Notes: generated by a model from the sequence alone, not told the origin. Positions 14,778 to 22,963 are shown, counted from the first letter of the stretch. The stretch is DNA of 23,349 nucleotides from Lysobacter antibioticus (GCF_001442535.1 NZ_CP013141.1:5473267-5496615), one strand, 5' to 3'. Program-made: numbers and translations.

Positions 14778-16715
14778 ATGAGACGAAACGCACTGGCCTG
14801 GACGCTGGGCCTGATCGCCGCGACCGCGACGAACGCGGTGCAGGCACAACGCACCGACGACAATGCGGTGACCGCGGCCGAGGACGCGTTCGGCGCCACG
14901 CTCGGCAACGAGAGCATCGGCTTGTACAGCGCCAAGCAGGTGCGCGGCTTCTCCCCGGTCGACGCCGGCAACGTGCGCATGGACGGGGTTTATTTCGACC
15001 GCCAGGGCACGCTGCCGCCGCGCCTGGTCGAGGGCTCGACCATCCGTGTCGGCCTGTCGGCCCTGAGCTATCCGTTTCCGGCGCCGACCGGCATCGTCGA
15101 CTATCGCCTGCAGAAGGCCGGCGACGAACGCGTGATCAGCGTGGTAGGCGCGCTCAATGCCTACGGCGCGCCGGCCCTCGAACTGGACGCCAAGCTGCCC
15201 TTGATCCCGGGCCGGTTCGGGATCGCCGCCGGTGTCTCGTATGCGCGCGAGGAGTATTACGACGGCGCCGATGCGCGCTATCTGCGCGCCGGCGTGGTGC
15301 CGCGCTGGCGGCCGAGCGAGAACATCGAGATCCTGCCGTTCTGGAGCATTTCGCGCGGCCGCGATGAGGAAGTCGCACCGACCATCATTACCGCCGGCAA
15401 TCACCTGCCGCCGAAGATCGAACGCCGCCGCCATTTCGGCCAGACCTGGTCGGACAACGAATACGACAGCCGCAATTACGGCGTACTCGGCAAGGCGCGC
15501 TTCGGCAACGACTGGGCGCTGACCGGCGGCGTGTTCCGTTCGATCAACCACATGCCGAGCGGTTTCGCCGAGCTGTTCGTCGACACCACCCGCGACGGCC
15601 TGGCGCGCGAGAAAGTCATCGCCGATCCGCGCCAGCGCTCGGCCTCGACCAGCGGCGAGCTGCGTCTGAGCCGCAGCTTCCGCGAAGGCCCGCGCCTGCA
15701 CGTGTTGCACGTCGCCGCGCGCGGTCGCCGCCTCGACAGCGAGTACGGCGGTTCGGCGCCGGCCCTGGATTTCGGCGTGCGGCCGCTCGGCGAAGCCTTA
15801 CCGATGCCCGAGCCCGCGGCGTTCGCGTTCGGCCCGCGCACCCACGACCAGGTCCGTCAATGGACCGGCGGCCTCGCCTACGAGGGGCGTTGGCGCGAGG
15901 TCGGCGAACTCAGCCTCGGCATCCAGCGCAGTCGCTACGAAAAAAGCGTCGACCAGCCGGGTCTGCCGCGCACCGCCACGCGCGATCAGCCTTGGCTGCC
16001 GAACGCCAACGTGTCGGTCTATCTCGGCAAACGCCTGGCCCTGTACGCCGGCCACACTCGCGGCCTGGAGGAAAGCGGCATCGCCCCCGACGACGCGGCC
16101 AATCGCAACGAAGCCCTGCCGGCGATCCGCACGCGCCAGAGCGATGCCGGCCTGCGCTGGGCCTTCGCCGACGACATGAAACTGGTGGCCGGCGCCTTCG
16201 ACGTGCGTAAACCCTATTTCACCACCGACGAGCGCAACGTTTACGGCGCGATCGGCGAAGTGCGTCACCGCGGCGTCGAACTGAGCCTGAGCGGTCGGCC
16301 GATGGACGCCTTGAGCCTGGTCGCCGGCGCGGTGTTGATGCGGCCGCGGGTGAGCGGCGAAGCGGTGCGCCTGGGCCGGGTCGGCGATCGCCCGATCGGC
16401 CAGACCGAGCGCGTGCTGCGCGCCGATCTCGAATACCGGCCGCCGTCGTGGGCGGGGCTCTCGTTCGACCTGTCGATGAGCCATTACGGCGAACGCATCG
16501 CATCGCGCGACGGCGTCAATCGCGTTCCCGCCTACACCCTGGTCGACCTCGGCGCGCGCTATCGGTTCCGCCTCGGTTCGGCGCCGGCGACCTTGCGCCT
16601 GCTGGTCGCCAACCTCGGCGATACCTACACCTGGAACATCTACGGCAACAACAGTTTCGGACTCACCGACGGGCGGCGCTACGTGGCCCAGCTCGCGGTC
16701 GATTTCGACGGTTAA
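14778..16715 (+). CDS. Divergent TonB-dependent-receptor-like barrel with a short plug and no clear TonB box
   Basis: A 645-residue protein with a signal peptide (about residues 1-23, ending VQA). Plug-like sequence begins almost at once: AEDAFGATLGNESIGLYS (34-51), VRGFSPVDAGNVRMDGVYFD (55-74), LVEGSTIRVG. The plug is shorter than normal and no E-T-V-x-V TonB box precedes it. The barrel follows, with the aromatic-rich end typical of receptors (NIYGNNSFGLTDGRRYVAQLAVDFDG, in parts); the last residue is glycine after phenylalanine. It starts 3 bp after the second permease. I recall this receptor variant beside DUF3526 ABC genes in other proteobacteria, which would make receptor and ABC one module. 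The ligand is unknown. Confidence 0.82.
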   Translation: MRRNALAWTLGLIAATATNAVQAQRTDDNAVTAAEDAFGATLGNESIGLYSAKQVRGFSPVDAGNVRMDGVYFDRQGTLPPRLVEGSTIRVGLSALSYPFPAPTGIVDYRLQKAGDERVISVVGALNAYGAPALELDAKLPLIPGRFGIAAGVSYAREEYYDGADARYLRAGVVPRWRPSENIEILPFWSISRGRDEEVAPTIITAGNHLPPKIERRRHFGQTWSDNEYDSRNYGVLGKARFGNDWALTGGVFRSINHMPSGFAELFVDTTRDGLAREKVIADPRQRSASTSGELRLSRSFREGPRLHVLHVAARGRRLDSEYGGSAPALDFGVRPLGEALPMPEPAAFAFGPRTHDQVRQWTGGLAYEGRWREVGELSLGIQRSRYEKSVDQPGLPRTATRDQPWLPNANVSVYLGKRLALYAGHTRGLEESGIAPDDAANRNEALPAIRTRQSDAGLRWAFADDMKLVAGAFDVRKPYFTTDERNVYGAIGEVRHRGVELSLSGRPMDALSLVAGAVLMRPRVSGEAVRLGRVGDRPIGQTERVLRADLEYRPPSWAGLSFDLSMSHYGERIASRDGVNRVPAYTLVDLGARYRFRLGSAPATLRLLVANLGDTYTWNIYGNNSFGLTDGRRYVAQLAVDFDG

Positions 16716-16752
16716 TTCGACGGTCAATGACGGTTCTGGGGAGCGTGCGGCC

Positions 16753-17703
16753 ATGCTGAGGCAGGAGCGGTACCGCGATATCGACCACGCGCGGGGTGGG
16801 GCCCGCGCGCAGGTGCAGGCGTCGGGCGAGTGCGAGCGGGCGCTGAAGATCTACAGCGGCGTCTGCCACGGTACGCTCGGCGAGCTGTTGCAGGGGCCGT
16901 ACGCGCAGGACGGCGAGTTGCACATCGGCCTGATTTCCTTGCCGGTGCGCAAATACAGTTGGATTCATTTCGCCCCCGGCGAGGACGGCGACATCGACCT
17001 CGACCTGGCCGGCAAAGACAAATGCCGGCAGGCGATCGCGCTGTATCTGCAACAGCACGGCAAGCATTTGCCGAGCGGGCGCTGGAGCCACGATTCGGAA
17101 CTGCCGCTGGGCAAGGGCATGGCCAGCTCGACCGCCGACATCGTCGCGACCATTCGCTGTCTCGACCGCATCTTCGGCCTGACCTCGGCGCCCGCGGCGA
17201 TCGCCGACCTGCTGCGCGGCATCGAGCGTTCCGACAGCGTGTTTCTCGACACCCACGCGCTGTACCTGAGCGGCCGTCAGCGGATCGTGCAGGCCTTCGA
17301 TACGCCGCTGCGCCTGCATGCCTGCTACATCGACGAAGGCGGCACGGTCGAGACCGAGAAGTGCGCGCATCCCTTGCTGGCCCACTACCAGCGCCACCTC
17401 GATGCCTATCGGGACAATCTCGAACGCGCGCTGCGTGCCTTCGCCGCCCACGACCTCTCCGGCATTTGCGCCTGCGCCACCCAGAGCGCGCGCCTGGCGC
17501 AGGGGGTGATCGCCAAGCGCCACCTCGATGCGCTGCTCGAACGCCAGGCCGACTTCGCCGCCGACGGCATCGTCGTCGCCCACACCGGCAGCCTGCTCGG
17601 CTACCTGTTCGTCGAGCGGCCCGACGCCGCGCGCATGGGCGAGCTGTCGGCTTTCTTCCGTGGCCTGGGCCACCAGTGCCGTTTCGCCGAGACGGGGTTC
17701 TGA
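16753..17703 (+). CDS. GHMP kinase, PduX-like (amino-acid kinase)
   Basis: A 316-residue cytoplasmic kinase. PduX-type motifs are GTLGELLQG (40-48, motif 1), LPLGKGMASSTAD (117-129, the ATP-binding motif 2) and VVAHTGSLLGYLF (274-286, motif 3). PduX phosphorylates L-threonine with ATP to O-phospho-L-threonine for cobalamin synthesis, but no cobalamin gene lies here. The gene instead directly precedes a PLP enzyme of the cysteine-synthase fold, for which O-phosphoserine or O-phosphothreonine is a suitable substrate. I infer that it supplies that activated amino acid, a role played by the unrelated serine kinase SbnI in staphyloferrin B synthesis. Start ATG 16753 has GGGGAG about 10 bases upstream; the first 30 residues look poorly conserved. 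Confidence 0.85.
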   Translation: MLRQERYRDIDHARGGARAQVQASGECERALKIYSGVCHGTLGELLQGPYAQDGELHIGLISLPVRKYSWIHFAPGEDGDIDLDLAGKDKCRQAIALYLQQHGKHLPSGRWSHDSELPLGKGMASSTADIVATIRCLDRIFGLTSAPAAIADLLRGIERSDSVFLDTHALYLSGRQRIVQAFDTPLRLHACYIDEGGTVETEKCAHPLLAHYQRHLDAYRDNLERALRAFAAHDLSGICACATQSARLAQGVIAKRHLDALLERQADFAADGIVVAHTGSLLGYLFVERPDAARMGELSAFFRGLGHQCRFAETGF

Positions 17704-18761
17704 TGAGCTTGCACACGCATATCGCCGATGCGATCAAGGCGCCCGACCTGGTCCGGCTGGGCGCCAATCTCTATGTCGCGCGCTTCGAGACCATGAAGGT
17801 CTATTCGACCCTGGTCGCGGTCGAGCGCCTGCTCGCCAGCGGCCGCATTCGCCCGGGCGCGACCCTTATGGACAGCTCCAGCGGCATCTACGCTTACGCC
17901 CTCGCCCTGGCTTGTCACAAGTACGGCCTGCATTGCCACATCGTCGGCTCCAAGACAGTAGACCGCACCCTGATGCTGCAGTTGCGCATCCTCGGTGCGA
18001 CCATCGAACAAGTCGAGCCGCAGGCGACCTTGAAGATGGACCAGAGCCTGCGCGTGGCACGGATCCGCGAATTGCTCGACAGCCGTCCCGACGTGCACTG
18101 GATGCAGCAGTACCACGACGACATCCATTACGACGGCTACGAGCCGGTCGCGGCCTTGCTCGCCGAAACCTTGGGCGACACCGCGCTCAGCGTGGTCGGC
18201 GGAGTGGGCTCGGGCTGTTCCACCGGCGGCCTGGCCCGAGCCTTGCGCGCGCACGATGCCGCGGTCGAACTGATCGGCGTGCAGCCATTCGGCAGCATGA
18301 CCTTCGGCTGCCAGCACATCGAAGACCCCGGCATCATCATCGCCGGTATTGGCAGCTCGATTCCGTTCCGCAACGTGCGGCATCGTTTGTACGATCAAAT
18401 CCATTGGGTCTCGTTCGACTACGGCCTGTCGGGCTCGGTGGCCCTGCTGCGCGAACACGCGGTGTTCGCCGGCTTGTCGACCGGCTGCTGTTATCTGGTC
18501 GCGGCGCGCGAAGCCGCGCGCCGGCCCGAGCGCAACATTGTCTTCCTCGCCGCCGACACCGGCCATCGCTATGTCGAAGGCGTGTTCGCGCATTACGAAC
18601 AGGCCCTGGACCCGAGCGGCCTCGAACCCAAATCGATCGAGTCGCTCGACGAACTGGCCCTGCCGTGGTCGGCGATGGCCTGGGCGCGTGCCGATTTCGT
18701 CACCGATCCCGACGCCCTAGGCGCGTCGCCGCGCGATGCGGCGCTCGTCGCCGCGCATTGA
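17703..18761 (+). CDS. Fold-type II PLP-dependent enzyme, cysteine-synthase-like
   Basis: A 352-residue enzyme. Lys32 in FETMKVYS aligns with the Schiff-base lysine of cysteine synthases, SSSG (58-61) with the substrate-carboxylate loop (usually TSGNTG), GGVGSGCSTGG (166-176) with the glycine-rich PLP-phosphate loop, and DTGHRY (285-290) with the C-terminal DSG-x-RY motif that contacts the PLP ring. Expected chemistry is beta-elimination/replacement on an O-activated serine or threonine. The usual TSGNTG and PTGSVKDR motifs are altered, so the substrate is unlikely to be O-acetylserine. The start overlaps the kinase stop (TGATG), which implies coupled synthesis. Relatives of this fold (SbnA, AesA-type) make diaminopropionate units in metallophores. 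Confidence 0.85.
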   Translation: MSLHTHIADAIKAPDLVRLGANLYVARFETMKVYSTLVAVERLLASGRIRPGATLMDSSSGIYAYALALACHKYGLHCHIVGSKTVDRTLMLQLRILGATIEQVEPQATLKMDQSLRVARIRELLDSRPDVHWMQQYHDDIHYDGYEPVAALLAETLGDTALSVVGGVGSGCSTGGLARALRAHDAAVELIGVQPFGSMTFGCQHIEDPGIIIAGIGSSIPFRNVRHRLYDQIHWVSFDYGLSGSVALLREHAVFAGLSTGCCYLVAAREAARRPERNIVFLAADTGHRYVEGVFAHYEQALDPSGLEPKSIESLDELALPWSAMAWARADFVTDPDALGASPRDAALVAAH

Positions 18762-18785
18762 ATCCCTTCCCTGGAGCAAGCCCTC

Positions 18786-20135
18786 ATGGCGCATTTGTTG
18801 ATGATCGAAAGCTGGGTCGGCGGCACCGGCCGCATCTTCCCGCCCGCGATCGGCCGGCTCGGCCACCGCTACACCTTCGTCACCCGCAACCGCGGCCACT
18901 ACCGCGACGCGCGTTCGCAAGAGATCCACCCGGTGATCGACCACGCCGATCACGTGCTGACCGCCGAGACCAACGACGTGCCGGCGCTGATCGAATTCCT
19001 GCGCGCCCAGCATGCGATCCTCCAGTTCGATGGCGTGGTGACGATCTGCGACTACTACATCGACACCGTGGCCCAGGTCGCGCAGGCACTGGGGCTGCCG
19101 CAGGCGTTCTCGGCCAATGTGGTGATGGAGCGGCGCAAGGACCGGGTGCGCGAGGCGATCGAACGTGCCGGCCTGCCGAACCCCAAGTTCGCGGTGACCC
19201 GGTCCTGGGACGAGACCCGCAGCGAGGCGCAGCGGATCAGCTATCCCTTGATCGTCAAGCCGACCGACCTGGCGTCGAGCGCGTTCGTGCGCCTGATCCA
19301 CGACGAGGAAGAGCTGTGCGCGGCCTTCGATGCGCTCGAACAGTTCCCGCGCAATTTCCGCGAACAGGCGCGCGTGCCCTTGCTGTTGCTGGAGGAGTAC
19401 CTGCGTGGCGAGGAGTTCAGTGTCGAGGCCTGCACTTATCGCGGCCGCACCACGGTCATCGGCATCACCGACAAGAGCCTGACCGGGTTTCCGTATTTCA
19501 TCGAGGATGGGCACATGTTCCCGGCCCGGCTCGATCCGGCCGACGCCGCGGCCATCGAAGCCTTGGTGCTCGGTGCGCTCGAAGCGGTCGGACACGATCA
19601 CGGCATCAGCCACACCGAGGTCAAGCTGACCGCGGACGGGCCGCGCGTGGTCGAGATCAACCCGCGTCCCGGCGGCAACTACATCGCCGAGCTGATCCAG
19701 CGCGTGACCGGCATCGATCTGCTGGATGCGCAGATCGAACTCGCCCTTGGGCGTGAACCGGACCTGCGGCGTCGCGACACCGGCATCTTCAGCGCGGCGA
19801 TCAAGTTTCTGGTGCCGCCGCGCGGTGGTTATGTACTGGCGATGGACGGCGCCGCGAGTCTGGAGGCCGATCCGAACATCGAGCGCTGGAGCCTGAGTGC
19901 GGTGGCCGGCAGCGAGGTCGCCGCGCCGATCGACAACGCTTGTTATCTCGGTCATGTGATTGCGGTCGATCGTGTTGGCGGGCAGGCGCGGACCTATGCC
20001 GAGCGAGCGCTGGCCGAGGTGAGTTTGCGTTATGCGGACACGGGCGCCGGCCCGGATGCGGACGCGGATGGCGGGGATGCGGCCCGGACTCGCGCTGCTG
20101 CGGAACCCGTGGCGACTGCCATGACTGCGGCGTGA
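18786..20135 (+). CDS. ATP-grasp ligase
   Basis: A 449-residue cytoplasmic enzyme of the ATP-grasp superfamily, related to carbamoyl-phosphate-synthase-like and L-amino-acid ligases. An N-terminal Rossmann-like lobe (1-110) precedes the ATP-binding lobes: RRKDRVREAIERAGLPNPKF (118 = first lysine), YPLIVKPTD (Lys158), LLLEEYLRGEEFSVEA (hinge, 200-215), HTEVKLT (276-282) and VVEINPRPGGN (288-298, Glu290 and Asn292 as Mg ligands). It probably joins a carboxylate to an amine through an acyl phosphate. GGAG at 18773-18776 lies 9 bases before the ATG. The last 30 residues are Ala/Asp-rich low-complexity sequence of doubtful function. Confidence 0.88.
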   Translation: MAHLLMIESWVGGTGRIFPPAIGRLGHRYTFVTRNRGHYRDARSQEIHPVIDHADHVLTAETNDVPALIEFLRAQHAILQFDGVVTICDYYIDTVAQVAQALGLPQAFSANVVMERRKDRVREAIERAGLPNPKFAVTRSWDETRSEAQRISYPLIVKPTDLASSAFVRLIHDEEELCAAFDALEQFPRNFREQARVPLLLLEEYLRGEEFSVEACTYRGRTTVIGITDKSLTGFPYFIEDGHMFPARLDPADAAAIEALVLGALEAVGHDHGISHTEVKLTADGPRVVEINPRPGGNYIAELIQRVTGIDLLDAQIELALGREPDLRRRDTGIFSAAIKFLVPPRGGYVLAMDGAASLEADPNIERWSLSAVAGSEVAAPIDNACYLGHVIAVDRVGGQARTYAERALAEVSLRYADTGAGPDADADGGDAARTRAAAEPVATAMTAA

Positions 20136-20168
20136 GCATGGCCGCATCCGTCCATCGCAGGCCGACTG

Positions 20169-20201
20169 CCGCTCCCCCTTGAGCAGGAGGCGGGGTTTTT
20201 T
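20169..20201 (+). terminator. Probable intrinsic terminator inside the operon
   Basis: CCGCTCC (20169-20175) pairs with GGAGGCGG (20186-20193, one bulged base), followed two bases later by six T residues (20196-20201). It lies in the 149-bp gap between the ATP-grasp and DUF364 genes and could reduce or end transcription there. Confidence 0.65.
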
Positions 20202-20284
20202 GGTTCGAGCCCAAGCAACAGCAACAGCACCGCCGAGCGCAATTCGCCGCGCCTCCCCGGCACAACCTTTTCGAGATCGACGAC

Positions 20285-21178
20285 ATGACGCTTCCCGCCG
20301 CAACGGCTATCAAACCCGAGCTTTCCAACGGCCACCAGGCGCCCATCGCCCCGGCCGACGTCGCCGCCCTGACCGAAGCCGTGCTCCGCGGCGACTACGG
20401 CCCGAACCCCGACGGTCTGCACGCGGTCGGTGCGTTCTGGGTGCGCCAGAGCACCCAGTTCCCCGGCACCGACACCAAGTACCGCAACTACTACCTGGTG
20501 CTGCGGGTGGAATCGGGCTTCGGCGGCTGTTGCGTGGAGCACGATCAGCTCGATTCGGTGATCGCCGAGGAACTGTCCGGACGCAGCGTCGCCGAGTTGC
20601 TGCGCGATGCGCGCACGCCGGTGCGGGTGGCCGCGCTCGATGCCTATCTGTCGCTGGTGCGCCCGCATCGCGAGGCGGCCGAGGCGCAGGTGTTGATGCT
20701 GCCTCACGGTACGCCGCTCGAACGCGCTCGGGCGCGCGACGAAGCCATCGCCGGCCTGCTCAAGATCGAGCCGGGCATGCGCGTGGGCCTGATCGGTGTG
20801 GTCAATCCGCTGGTGGCGGCGATCCAGGGCCAGGGCGGCATTTGCCTGCCTTGCGATTTCAATCTGCAACGCACCCAGGACGGCACCGAGGTGGTGCGCG
20901 ACATGCGGCCGGTGCTGGCGCAGGCGGATCTGGTGATCGCCACCGGCATGACCCTGAGCAACGGCTCCTTCGACGAGATCCTCGCCAGCGTGCGCGCACG
21001 CGGCATTCCCTTGATCGTCTACGCCCAGACCGGCAGCGCGATCGTGCCGCGCTTTCTCGGCCATGGCGTCGCCGCGGTGTCGGCCGAGCCGTTTCCGTTC
21101 TCGCAGTTCAGCGCCGACCCGACCCCGATCCATCTGTATCGCGCGGTCGGTGCCGGCGACGCGCGCGCGGCGGCCTGA
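20285..21178 (+). CDS. DUF364 / Rossmann-like 'putative heavy-metal chelation' family protein
   Basis: A 297-residue cytoplasmic protein. The C-terminal half (about 160-285) matches the DUF364 Rossmann-like domain: MRVGLIGVVNPLV (165-177), ADLVIATGMTLSNGSFDEIL (214-233), and PLIVYAQTGSAIVPRFLGHGVAAVSA (242-267, in parts), the usual 'TG-T-x-x-N-G' and 'G-ahP' pattern. The N-terminal region (45-135) corresponds to the enolase-N-like DUF4213 position. Cysteines that could bind metal are a Cys82-Cys83 pair and CLPC (187-190). The family name implies metal chelation, but no activity is proven to my knowledge. It starts after a possible terminator and has a weak ribosome-binding site, and is followed by an MFS gene 9 bp on. 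Confidence 0.82.
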   Translation: MTLPAATAIKPELSNGHQAPIAPADVAALTEAVLRGDYGPNPDGLHAVGAFWVRQSTQFPGTDTKYRNYYLVLRVESGFGGCCVEHDQLDSVIAEELSGRSVAELLRDARTPVRVAALDAYLSLVRPHREAAEAQVLMLPHGTPLERARARDEAIAGLLKIEPGMRVGLIGVVNPLVAAIQGQGGICLPCDFNLQRTQDGTEVVRDMRPVLAQADLVIATGMTLSNGSFDEILASVRARGIPLIVYAQTGSAIVPRFLGHGVAAVSAEPFPFSQFSADPTPIHLYRAVGAGDARAAA

Positions 21179-21187
21179 GCCCGGGCC

Positions 21188-22417
21188 ATGAGCGAAAGCC
21201 CGCCGTTGCACGCACCCGTTCCGCCCGGCGCCGAGGCGCGCCGGCGCGGCCTCAACGGTTTGCTGGTCTACACCTTCTTCATGGTGACCGGCTTCGCCAT
21301 GTTGATGCCGCTGGTCGCGGTGCACTTCGTCAACGATGTCGGCCTGGCCGCGGCGGCCGTTGGGTTGGCGTTGGCGGTGCGGCAATTGACCCAGCAGGGC
21401 CTGGCTCTGGTCGGCGGCGTGCTGTCGGACCGCTTCGGCGCGCGCCGCATGATCTGCCTCGGCGTGCTGCTGCGCGCAGCCGGCTTCGCCAGCCTGGCCT
21501 TCGCCGACGATCTGCCGCTGCTGCTGTTCGCGATGGCGGTGTCGGCGCTCGGCGGGGCGATGTTCGAGGCGCCGTACCAGGCCTCCATCGCCGCGCTCAC
21601 CGACGAGCGCACGCGGCCGCGCTATTACGCGATCAGCAACTGGGTCAGCGGCGTGGCGACCACGCTGGGGCCGCTGCTCGGCGTCGCCTTGCTGCGCTTC
21701 GATTTCCGCGTGGTCTGTCTGGTCGCCGCGGCCTGCTTCGCCCTCAATTTCGTCATCGCCCTGCGCCTGCTGCCGTCGGTGGCGATGCCGGAGCGGCCGC
21801 CGCCGCTGCGCCACGGCCTCGACCTGGTGCGCCGCGACCGCGCCTTCCTGAGCCTGGTCGTGCTGATGATGCTGTACTGGTTTCTCGCGGTGCAGATCAA
21901 CATCAGCCTGCCCCTGTTGGCGCAGCGCCTGACCGGCGAGGTCGACAGCGTCGGGGTGATGTTCGCGGTCAGCGCCGGCCTGACGGTGCTGCTGCAATAC
22001 GGCCTGGTGCGCTGGCTCGAACAGCGTTTCAGCACCGCCCAGGTGCTGGTGCTCGGCGTCGTGCTGATGTCGCTGGCGGTCGGCGCGATCGGCTTCAGCG
22101 ACGGTTTCGCCGGTTTCCTGTTGTGCATCGGCGGCTTCGCGGTCGGTGCGGTGATGACCCGCCCGACCCAGCAGACTTTGATCGCCGGCATGGCCGATCC
22201 GCGCGCGCTCGGCACCTTTCTGGGGGTGAGTTCGCTCAGCCTGGCCATCGGCGGCGGCCTGGGCAACGTCGCCGGCGGTTGGCTGGTCGACGTGGCGGCG
22301 ACGCGACACTGGCCATGGCTGCCGTGGTCGGTGTTCTGCGCCATCGGCCTGCTCAACGCGCTGGGGCTGTCGATGCTGCTGCGCACGCCGCGCGCACAGG
22401 CGCTGCCGGCCGCATGA
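21188..22417 (+). CDS. MFS transporter (drug:H+ antiporter-1 / MdtH-like)
   Basis: A 409-residue membrane protein with 12 predicted helices and short charged termini. The motif-A loop between helices 2 and 3 is GGVLSDRFGARR (76-87); FEAPYQASIAALTDERTRPRYYA, between helices 4 and 6, is seen in the MdtH/YfcJ-like branch. Proton-coupled export is expected. It directly follows the DUF364 gene and ends the operon before a strong terminator. Export of the small molecule made by the upstream enzymes is the obvious inference, as MFS exporters serve that role in several siderophore loci; drug efflux cannot be excluded. Confidence 0.9.
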   Translation: MSESPPLHAPVPPGAEARRRGLNGLLVYTFFMVTGFAMLMPLVAVHFVNDVGLAAAAVGLALAVRQLTQQGLALVGGVLSDRFGARRMICLGVLLRAAGFASLAFADDLPLLLFAMAVSALGGAMFEAPYQASIAALTDERTRPRYYAISNWVSGVATTLGPLLGVALLRFDFRVVCLVAAACFALNFVIALRLLPSVAMPERPPPLRHGLDLVRRDRAFLSLVVLMMLYWFLAVQINISLPLLAQRLTGEVDSVGVMFAVSAGLTVLLQYGLVRWLEQRFSTAQVLVLGVVLMSLAVGAIGFSDGFAGFLLCIGGFAVGAVMTRPTQQTLIAGMADPRALGTFLGVSSLSLAIGGGLGNVAGGWLVDVAATRHWPWLPWSVFCAIGLLNALGLSMLLRTPRAQALPAA

Positions 22418-22450
22418 GGCGCCAGGGCCGGCCATGAGATGAGGAGATTT

Positions 22451-22491
22451 GCTCCCTCTTCCGCACCCGAGGGGAAGGGGGAGCTTTTTTT
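22451..22491 (+). terminator. Strong intrinsic terminator after the MFS gene
   Basis: GCTCCCTCTTCC (22451-22462) pairs with GGAAGGGGGAGC (22473-22484, one G-T pair) and is followed by seven T residues (22485-22491). It closes the receptor-to-MFS gene run, just before the convergent trmL. Confidence 0.92.
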
Positions 22492-22498
22492 CCGCGGC

Positions 22499-22963
22499 TC
22501 AGGCGCCGCCGGCGAAGTCGTGCTGGCGCCAGGCTTCGAACACCACCACCGCGACCGCGTTGGACAGATTCAGGCTGCGGTTGTCCGGGCGCATCGGCAG
22601 GCGCAGGCGGTGCTCGGCCGGGATCCGGTCGAGCACGTCCTCGGGCAGGCCGCGGGTTTCCGGGCCGAACACGAAGGCGTCGCCGGCGGCGTAGCGGGGC
22701 TGATCGTGGCGGACCCGGCCACGCGTGCTCAGCGCGAACAGGCGCGGCGGCGCGATCGCGTCCAGCGCCGCGGCCAGGCTGTCGTGCACGCGCACCGCGG
22801 CGTACTCGTGATAGTCCAGCCCGGCGCGGCGCAGTTGCTTGTCCTCCAGGGTGAACCCCAGCGGCGCCACCAGGTGCAGGCGCGCGCCGGTGTTCGCGCA
22901 CAGGCGGATCACATTGCCGGTGTTGGGCGGAATCTCGGGCTGATAGAGGATGACGTCGAACAT
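22499..22963 (-). CDS. trmL: tRNA (cytidine(34)-2'-O)-methyltransferase
   Basis: A 154-residue SPOUT methyltransferase that methylates the ribose of C34 or cmnm5U34 in leucine tRNAs. Motifs are VILYQPEIPPNTGNVIRL (N-terminal, 4-21), FGPETRGLP (99-107) and RSLNLSNAVAVVVFE (129-143, the trefoil-knot AdoMet-binding region). The protein is the minimal TrmL length. The ORF runs 14 codons further, to 23005, but starting at ATG 22963 gives the canonical N-terminus MFDVILYQPEIPPNTGN. It converges on the MFS gene. Confidence 0.95.
   Translation of the reverse strand: MFDVILYQPEIPPNTGNVIRLCANTGARLHLVAPLGFTLEDKQLRRAGLDYHEYAAVRVHDSLAAALDAIAPPRLFALSTRGRVRHDQPRYAAGDAFVFGPETRGLPEDVLDRIPAEHRLRLPMRPDNRSLNLSNAVAVVVFEAWRQHDFAGGA

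Noticed and set aside
16753..17703. Cobalamin-pathway threonine kinase (true PduX)
   Set aside because: The motifs fit, but no cobalamin or propanediol genes are nearby and the partner gene is a PLP replacement enzyme, so the pdu role is unlikely here.
20030..22435. 801-codon minus-strand ORF opposite the DUF364 and MFS genes
   Set aside because: Composed largely of His/Gln/Arg/Ala-rich repeats, typical of antisense reading of GC-rich genes.
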